DNA of 64,000 bases from the NCBI RefSeq assembly GCF_003730015.1, contig NZ_RJTU01000008.1, positions 55,892 through 119,891 of the forward strand, in the 5' to 3' direction. The notes under the pieces are model-generated. The model had not been told where the DNA came from. It searched no databases and was given only the letters and a program-made list of their open reading frames with translations. The first letter of the stretch is position 1; every line of letters begins with the position of its first letter. The position numbers and the translations under genes are program-made. This stretch comes from Epilithonimonas hominis (GTDB taxonomy: Bacteria; Bacteroidota; Bacteroidia; Flavobacteriales; Weeksellaceae). Shown piece after piece: positions 59,166-64,000 of this stretch.

Positions 59166-61793
59166 ATGCAAAAGGAAGGAGAAAGGTTAATACCAATCAA
59201 CATTGTTGACGAGATGAAAACCTCTTACATCGATTATTCGATGTCGGTCATTGTTTCAAGAGCGTTGCCCGATGTAAGAGATGGACTGAAACCTGTTCAC
59301 AGACGTGTTCTGTACGGTATGTATGGTCTTAATGTATTTTCTAACAGAAAACATTTGAAATCTGCCAGAATCGTTGGAGATGTTTTGGGTAAATATCACC
59401 CTCATGGAGACAGATCGGTTTATGACGCGATGGTGAGAATGGCACAACCTTGGAGCTTGCGTTACGAGCAGGTAGATGGACAGGGAAACTTCGGGTCTAT
59501 GGATGGAGACCCACCTGCAGCAATGCGTTACACCGAAGCAAGACTTAAAAAAATATCCGATGAAATCCTTGCCGATCTTGATAAAGAAACTGTAGATTTT
59601 CAAAATAACTTTGACGATAGCTTAACAGAACCAACAGTTCTTCCAACAAGAATACCAAATCTTTTAGTAAATGGTACTTCCGGGATCGCCGTTGGTATGG
59701 CAACCAATATGGCGCCACATAATCTAACGGAAAGTATTGATGCGATCTGTGCATATATAGATGATAATGAAATCTCTATAGACGACCTTATGAAACACAT
59801 CATCGCACCTGATTTCCCTACTGGTGGAATCATTTATGGTTACGATGGCGTTCGGGATGCATTTCACACCGGAAGAGGACGTATAGTTCTAAGAGCAAAA
59901 GTCAATTTTGAGGAAATTGGAAACAGAAATGCAATCATTGTAACGGAAGTGCCTTATCAGGTCAATAAAGCCGAGATGATTGCCAGAACTGCAGAACTTG
60001 TAAAAGATGAAAAAATAACAGGAATCTACGAAATCCGTGATGAGTCCGACAGAAAAGGCCTTCGTATTGTTTATGAACTTAAAAATGATGCGATTCCGAA
60101 TGTCGTATTGAATCTTCTATACAAATACACTTCCCTACAAACTTCGTTTTCAGTTAATAACATTGCATTGGTTAAAGGAAGACCTGAGCAATTGAACTTG
60201 AAGAATTTGATTCATCATTTTGTAGAGCACAGACACGAAGTGATCGTTAGAAGAACAGAATATGAACTTAGAAAAGCCAAAGAAAGAGCTCACATTCTTG
60301 AAGGTTTTATGAAGGTCATTGGTACTCAGGAATCTCTGGATAGAGCCATTGCAATTATCCGCCATAGCGCCAATCCGCAGGCTGCAAAAGAAGGATTGAT
60401 TTCTGAGTTTGAGTTGTCGGAAATTCAGGCACAGGCTATTCTTGACTTGAGATTGGCTCGTCTGACCGGAATGGAGCTCGATAAAATCCGTGCAGAATAC
60501 GAGGAAATAATGGCTTTAATCAAAGATCTTGAAGATATTCTTTCTAACGAGCCAAGACGTTACCAGATCATCAAAGATGAATTGCTTGAAATCAAAGAAA
60601 AATATGGTGATGAAAGACGTTCAGAAATTGATTATTCCGGTGGCGAAATGTCCATCGAAGATATTATCCCTGATGAAAAAGTTGTATTAACAATTTCTCA
60701 CGCCGGTTATATCAAAAGAACTTTACTATCAGAATATAAAGTACAATCCAGAGGTGGCGTTGGAAACAGAGGCGCAACTACAAGAGATGAAGATTTCCTT
60801 GAATATATCGTAACCGCTACTAATCACGAATATTTACTATTTTTCACAGAAAAAGGCAAATGTTTCTGGCTGAGGGTTTTTGAAGTTCCGGAAGGCTCTA
60901 AGACTGCAAAAGGAAGAGCTGTTCAGAATCTGATAAACATCGAACCGGATGATAAAATCAAAGCTTACATCAGAACAAAAGATCTTAAAAATCAAGAATA
61001 CATCAACCAGATGAATGTGGTGATGATTACCAAAAACGGTACCATCAAAAAAACATCTCTGGAAGCATACTCCAGACCTAGAACTAATGGTGTAAACGCC
61101 ATCGAAATCCGTGATAATGATGCCTTACTAGGTGCAAGACTTACTGACGGAAATTCCGAAATTATGATTGCTACTAAAAATGGGAAATGTATCCGTTTCC
61201 CTGAAGAAAAAGCAAGAGCAGTCGGCAGAAGTTCAATCGGTGTGAGAGGTATTTCCCTTGAAGATAATGATGAAGTAATCGGAATGATTGTGGTTAATGA
61301 CCTTGAGAATGACACTGTACTGGTAGTATCCGAAAAAGGTTATGGAAAGCGTACCGCTGTGGAAGATTACAGAGTTACAAACAGAGGCGGAAAAGGTGTC
61401 ATCACCCTTAATATCACTGAAAAAACAGGAAATCTGATTGCTATACAAAGCGTTACTGATGAAGACGGATTAATGATTATCAACAAATCTGGAGTTGCTA
61501 TCAGAATGAATACTGCAGACCTTAGAGTGATGGGCAGAAATACGCAGGGTGTGAAAGTCATAAACCTGAAAGGTAATGACGAAATTGCAGCAATCGCTAA
61601 GGTAGAAATGGACAAAGATGTGGAAATAGAAGAAAATGAAGAAGGTGCAGAAAATGACAGCAATAACCCAGAATTGAAAGAAAAACCACAGTCTGGAGAC
61701 AATCAGATCAATCTCGGGGATAAAGATGAACTGCGAGAAATTGAAGATGAAGAAGCGGGAGAAAATGAAGATGACTCAGAAGAAAACGAATAA
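59166..61793 (+). CDS. gyrA: DNA gyrase subunit A, Arg at position 83
   Basis: An 875-aa type II topoisomerase subunit. The catalytic Tyr lies in [10 protein letters not shown] and the GyrA-box-like [10 protein letters not shown] in the C-terminal beta-pinwheel. The quinolone-resistance region reads [11 protein letters not shown], so residue 83 (E. coli numbering, and also this protein's own) is Arg where Ser or Thr is usual; Asp87 is kept. The last about 60 residues are very acidic. The TPR gene follows after 17 nt. Confidence 0.97.
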   Translation: MQKEGERLIPINIVDEMKTSYIDYSMSVIVSRALPDVRDGLKPVHRRVLYGMYGLNVFSNRKHLKSARIVGDVLGKYHPHGDRSVYDAMVRMAQPWSLRYEQVDGQGNFGSMDGDPPAAMRYTEARLKKISDEILADLDKETVDFQNNFDDSLTEPTVLPTRIPNLLVNGTSGIAVGMATNMAPHNLTESIDAICAYIDDNEISIDDLMKHIIAPDFPTGGIIYGYDGVRDAFHTGRGRIVLRAKVNFEEIGNRNAIIVTEVPYQVNKAEMIARTAELVKDEKITGIYEIRDESDRKGLRIVYELKNDAIPNVVLNLLYKYTSLQTSFSVNNIALVKGRPEQLNLKNLIHHFVEHRHEVIVRRTEYELRKAKERAHILEGFMKVIGTQESLDRAIAIIRHSANPQAAKEGLISEFELSEIQAQAILDLRLARLTGMELDKIRAEYEEIMALIKDLEDILSNEPRRYQIIKDELLEIKEKYGDERRSEIDYSGGEMSIEDIIPDEKVVLTISHAGYIKRTLLSEYKVQSRGGVGNRGATTRDEDFLEYIVTATNHEYLLFFTEKGKCFWLRVFEVPEGSKTAKGRAVQNLINIEPDDKIKAYIRTKDLKNQEYINQMNVVMITKNGTIKKTSLEAYSRPRTNGVNAIEIRDNDALLGARLTDGNSEIMIATKNGKCIRFPEEKARAVGRSSIGVRGISLEDNDEVIGMIVVNDLENDTVLVVSEKGYGKRTAVEDYRVTNRGGKGVITLNITEKTGNLIAIQSVTDEDGLMIINKSGVAIRMNTADLRVMGRNTQGVKVINLKGNDEIAAIAKVEMDKDVEIEENEEGAENDSNNPELKEKPQSGDNQINLGDKDELREIEDEEAGENEDDSEENE

Positions 61794-61810
61794 ATTATAA
61801 AGTATAATAA

Positions 61811-63187
61811 ATGAAAAAGTTAATTTTAAGTTTAGCAATGCTTACTGCGACCATCGCTTTCGCACAAAAAAAAGAAATTGCTAATGCTGTAAAAGCAGTA
61901 GATTCTGGAGATCTTACGACTGCTAATTCAGAACTATCAAAAGCTGAAGGAATGTTTGGAGAGAAAACATATCTTCTTGAACCTTCTGTTTTGGAACAAT
62001 ATTATTACGCCAAAGGTTTATCTCTTTTAAAATCCGGAAAAAGTACCGAAGGTGCCGAATATCTGGCTAAAATAAATACTTTAGGCTCAGAAGAAATCTA
62101 CTCAGGAAAAGATGCCGATAAAAATAAAGTTTATTTTGTAGGAAAAGAATCAGCTGACAAATTTGGAAATGGCATTTCTCTAAAACAAGAAAAATACGCG
62201 CCCTCTCTAACCGAAAAACTGAGACAATCCATCGATCCCTTGCTTAGAAAAGCCAATGAAGAAGCTACTAACGCATACAACAGTAAGAATTTTAATGTAG
62301 CGGGAGCAAAATTTGCAGAAACTTATTATCTGTTCAAAGCAGCAGGCCAAGATAATAAGAATTTCCTTTACTATGCAGGTGTAGCATATGCTCAGTCACC
62401 TGAAAACAAAGGTAAAGCTGCTGATATTTTAGCTTCCTTAATCAAAGCGAATTATACTGGTGAAGAAACTGTTTACACAGCGAAAAATACTAAAACCGGT
62501 CAAATAGAGAATCTGGACAAAACTGCTTTTGACCTTTATAAAAAAGCTCAGGCTGGCTATTCCGATTTTAAAGTAGAAAAAACCCCTAGCAAACAAGAAG
62601 AACTTTATGAAGTTACCGCTTCGTTACTTTTTGAACAGCAAAAATATGATGAAGCTGCTAAAATTGCTGAAGAAGGTTTGAAGAAATTCCCTAAAAACCA
62701 ATCTCTTTCCCAGACTCAGGGTAACGCCCTTTTCAAATCAGGCAAAACTGATGAGTTTATTAAAAACTTGAATGCTAAAATCGCTGCAAATCCCAATGAT
62801 AAAGAAAGCCTTTACAATCTTGGCGTGATGCTAAGCAAAGATCCTTCTAAGCAAGCTGAAGCAGAGACAATTTTTAAAAGACTTGTTGATCTTGATCCTA
62901 AATTTCCAAATGCACTCAACAATCTTGTTTTTGCTATTATCGGCGAAGATGAAACTTCTATCAATCAATACAGAGATCTAAAGAAAGCAGGAAAAATTGA
63001 TGAAGCTAATAAAGTGTTGGAACAGAGAAGAGCAAGATTCCAGAAAGCTTTGCCTTACGCTGAAAAATTATATGCTAACGATCCTAATAACAAGGAAGTG
63101 GTAAGCCTTCTGAAAGGTATGTATATGACCACACAGAATACTGCTAAGTATAACGAATTCAAAGCAAAAGAAACTGCAATGAAGTAA
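61811..63187 (+). CDS. Exported TPR-repeat protein
   Basis: A 458-aa protein with a Sec signal (M-K-K-L-I-L-S-L-A-M-L ... I-A-F-A-Q). The mature part is helical; clear TPR-like units lie at about 275-390 (Q-Q-K-Y-D-E-A-A-K-I-A-E-E-G-L-K-K-F-P, N-P-N-D-K-E-S-L-Y-N-L-G-V, D-L-D-P-K-F-P-N-A-L-N-N-L). It is probably periplasmic and holds partner proteins. It starts 17 nt after gyrA and is probably co-transcribed; a strong terminator follows. Confidence 0.88.
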   Translation: MKKLILSLAMLTATIAFAQKKEIANAVKAVDSGDLTTANSELSKAEGMFGEKTYLLEPSVLEQYYYAKGLSLLKSGKSTEGAEYLAKINTLGSEEIYSGKDADKNKVYFVGKESADKFGNGISLKQEKYAPSLTEKLRQSIDPLLRKANEEATNAYNSKNFNVAGAKFAETYYLFKAAGQDNKNFLYYAGVAYAQSPENKGKAADILASLIKANYTGEETVYTAKNTKTGQIENLDKTAFDLYKKAQAGYSDFKVEKTPSKQEELYEVTASLLFEQQKYDEAAKIAEEGLKKFPKNQSLSQTQGNALFKSGKTDEFIKNLNAKIAANPNDKESLYNLGVMLSKDPSKQAEAETIFKRLVDLDPKFPNALNNLVFAIIGEDETSINQYRDLKKAGKIDEANKVLEQRRARFQKALPYAEKLYANDPNNKEVVSLLKGMYMTTQNTAKYNEFKAKETAMK

Positions 63188-63188
63188 T

Positions 63189-63218
63189 AAAAAAAGAAGT
63201 CTTCGGACTTCTTTTTTT
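63189..63218 (+). terminator. Terminator after the TPR gene
   Basis: GAAGTC-TTCG-GACTTC with flanking A and T runs: a UUCG-capped hairpin followed by seven T. It lies directly after the stop codon. Confidence 0.93.
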
Positions 63219-63245
63219 GCATTTTCTAAACGTAAACTAAAAATG

Positions 63246-63253
63246 TATATTTG
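63246..63253 (+). promoter_or_regulatory. -7 box of the transaldolase-like gene
   Basis: TATATTTG is a perfect match, about 30 bp before the ATG. A clear -33 element is not seen at the right distance. Confidence 0.55.
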
Positions 63254-63282
63254 CGAAAAATAAAACATATAAAAATCTATTT

Positions 63283-63936
63283 ATGAAATTTTTTATTGAT
63301 ACGGCCAATCTGGATCAGATCAGAGAAGCTCAGGATTTGGGAATTCTGGATGGTGTAACTACAAACCCTTCACTGATGGCAAAAGAAGGTATTTCTGGCA
63401 AAGAAGCTATCAACAAACATTATGTTGATATCTGTAATATTTCCGATGGCGATGTTTCTGCAGAAGTTCTTTCTACAACTTACGAAGAAATGATAAAAGA
63501 AGGTGATGAGTTAGCTGCGCTTCACGAAAGAATCGTGGTAAAAATCCCTATGATTAAAGATGGTGTAAAAGCCCTAAAATATTTTTCAGATAAAGGTATT
63601 AAAACAAACTGTACATTGATTTTTTCAGCAGGACAGGCACTTTTAGCTGCAAAAGCTGGAGCAACTTATGTTTCTCCATTCTTAGGAAGACTGGATGATA
63701 TTTCTGTGGATGGCTTAAATTTGATTGAAGAAATCAGAGTGATTTATGACAATTATATGTTTGATACAGAAATCCTAGCTGCATCTATCAGAAGTCCTAT
63801 GCATATCATCAACTGTGCAAAGATCGGCGCAGATGTCATCACTTCTCCACTACCCTCTATCCTTAATCTTCTTAAGCACCCACTTACAGATTCAGGATTG
63901 GCACAATTCGTGGCAGATTCCAAGAAATTGGGATAA
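63283..63936 (+). CDS. Small transaldolase (TalC/FSA family), transaldolase-type active site
   Basis: A 217-aa TIM barrel. The Schiff-base Lys lies in V-V-K-I-P-M and the family start is F-F-I-D-T-A-N-L. The family contains both fructose-6-phosphate aldolase and true transaldolases. Here D-V-S-A-E-V-L has Glu where FSA has Gln59, and Y-V-S-P-F-L-G-R has Phe where FSA has Tyr131, so a transaldolase of the pentose phosphate pathway is more likely than FSA. Own promoter and, upstream, a terminator isolate it. The remaining 64 bp of the window hold no recognised feature. Confidence 0.9.
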   Translation: MKFFIDTANLDQIREAQDLGILDGVTTNPSLMAKEGISGKEAINKHYVDICNISDGDVSAEVLSTTYEEMIKEGDELAALHERIVVKIPMIKDGVKALKYFSDKGIKTNCTLIFSAGQALLAAKAGATYVSPFLGRLDDISVDGLNLIEEIRVIYDNYMFDTEILAASIRSPMHIINCAKIGADVITSPLPSILNLLKHPLTDSGLAQFVADSKKLG

Positions 63937-64000
63937 TTAATTTGATGATTGATAATCAACATAAAAAGACCGGATCAATGATGAGGTCACTGAAAAACCC

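Noticed and set aside
1..64000. CRISPR arrays, prophage, rRNA operons, riboswitches
   Set aside because: No regularly spaced repeats, phage structural genes, rRNA sequence or recognised riboswitch core was found by eye on either strand.

Overview
The window looks like chromosome of a low-GC Bacteroidota member, most likely a flavobacterium of the Weeksellaceae (Chryseobacterium/Epilithonimonas type). This genus-level placement is inference. The supporting signs are promoters of the TTTG ... TAnnTTTG type, little sign of Shine-Dalgarno sequences, a type IX secretion (T9SS) C-terminal domain, a lipoprotein BamA/TamA-like protein next to TamB, a fused alpha/beta E1 dehydrogenase, menaquinone genes, and families typical of the phylum (DUF4199, DUF4920, DUF4286, head-GIN).

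Layout. 1-16.8 kb is core chromosome carrying two toxin-antitoxin loci. The first is a PIN/DUF6364 pair coupled to a glycosyltransferase and CopD operon. The second is a RES/Xre pair with a clear double operator. The same stretch holds SRP RNA, menA/menB, a Nif3 and degenerate zinc-ribbon pair, a voltage-gated channel, a patatin and lpdA. It ends with an ECF sigma factor beside an 851-aa protein that joins an anti-sigma-like membrane anchor, a TonB-plug-like segment, a VWA domain and a T9SS tail. 17-23.9 kb is core metabolism and repair (E1 dehydrogenase, RNase Z, RdgB, CPBP protease, a binding lipoprotein, tRNA-Arg).

24-29.9 kb is the accessory part. It starts at the 3' side of tRNA-Arg and is gene-poor. 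It holds an IS3-family element with truncated genes on both sides, the C-terminal remnant of a peptidase-type ABC (bacteriocin) exporter, and small secreted proteins of unknown role. It ends at a LexA-like/dinB/dnaE damage-response cassette with a perfect 19-bp palindrome.

35-42.4 kb is the outer-membrane assembly pair TamA-like/TamB. 42.6-47.5 kb is an envelope-stress block: a free-standing EF-Tu domain III-like protein, two ferritin-like proteins, a fasciclin protein and a secreted MsrB, divergent from an ECF sigma/anti-sigma pair. The fasciclin and msrB genes share an upstream motif that may be the ECF promoter. 47.5-64 kb is core again: alaS, queG, pnp, gyrA and a transaldolase-like gene. 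It is interrupted by an IS4-family element that landed in a bidirectional terminator. GyrA carries Arg at position 83, the main quinolone-resistance position, which is the most practically important single observation. No CRISPR array, prophage, rRNA or intact integrase was seen.
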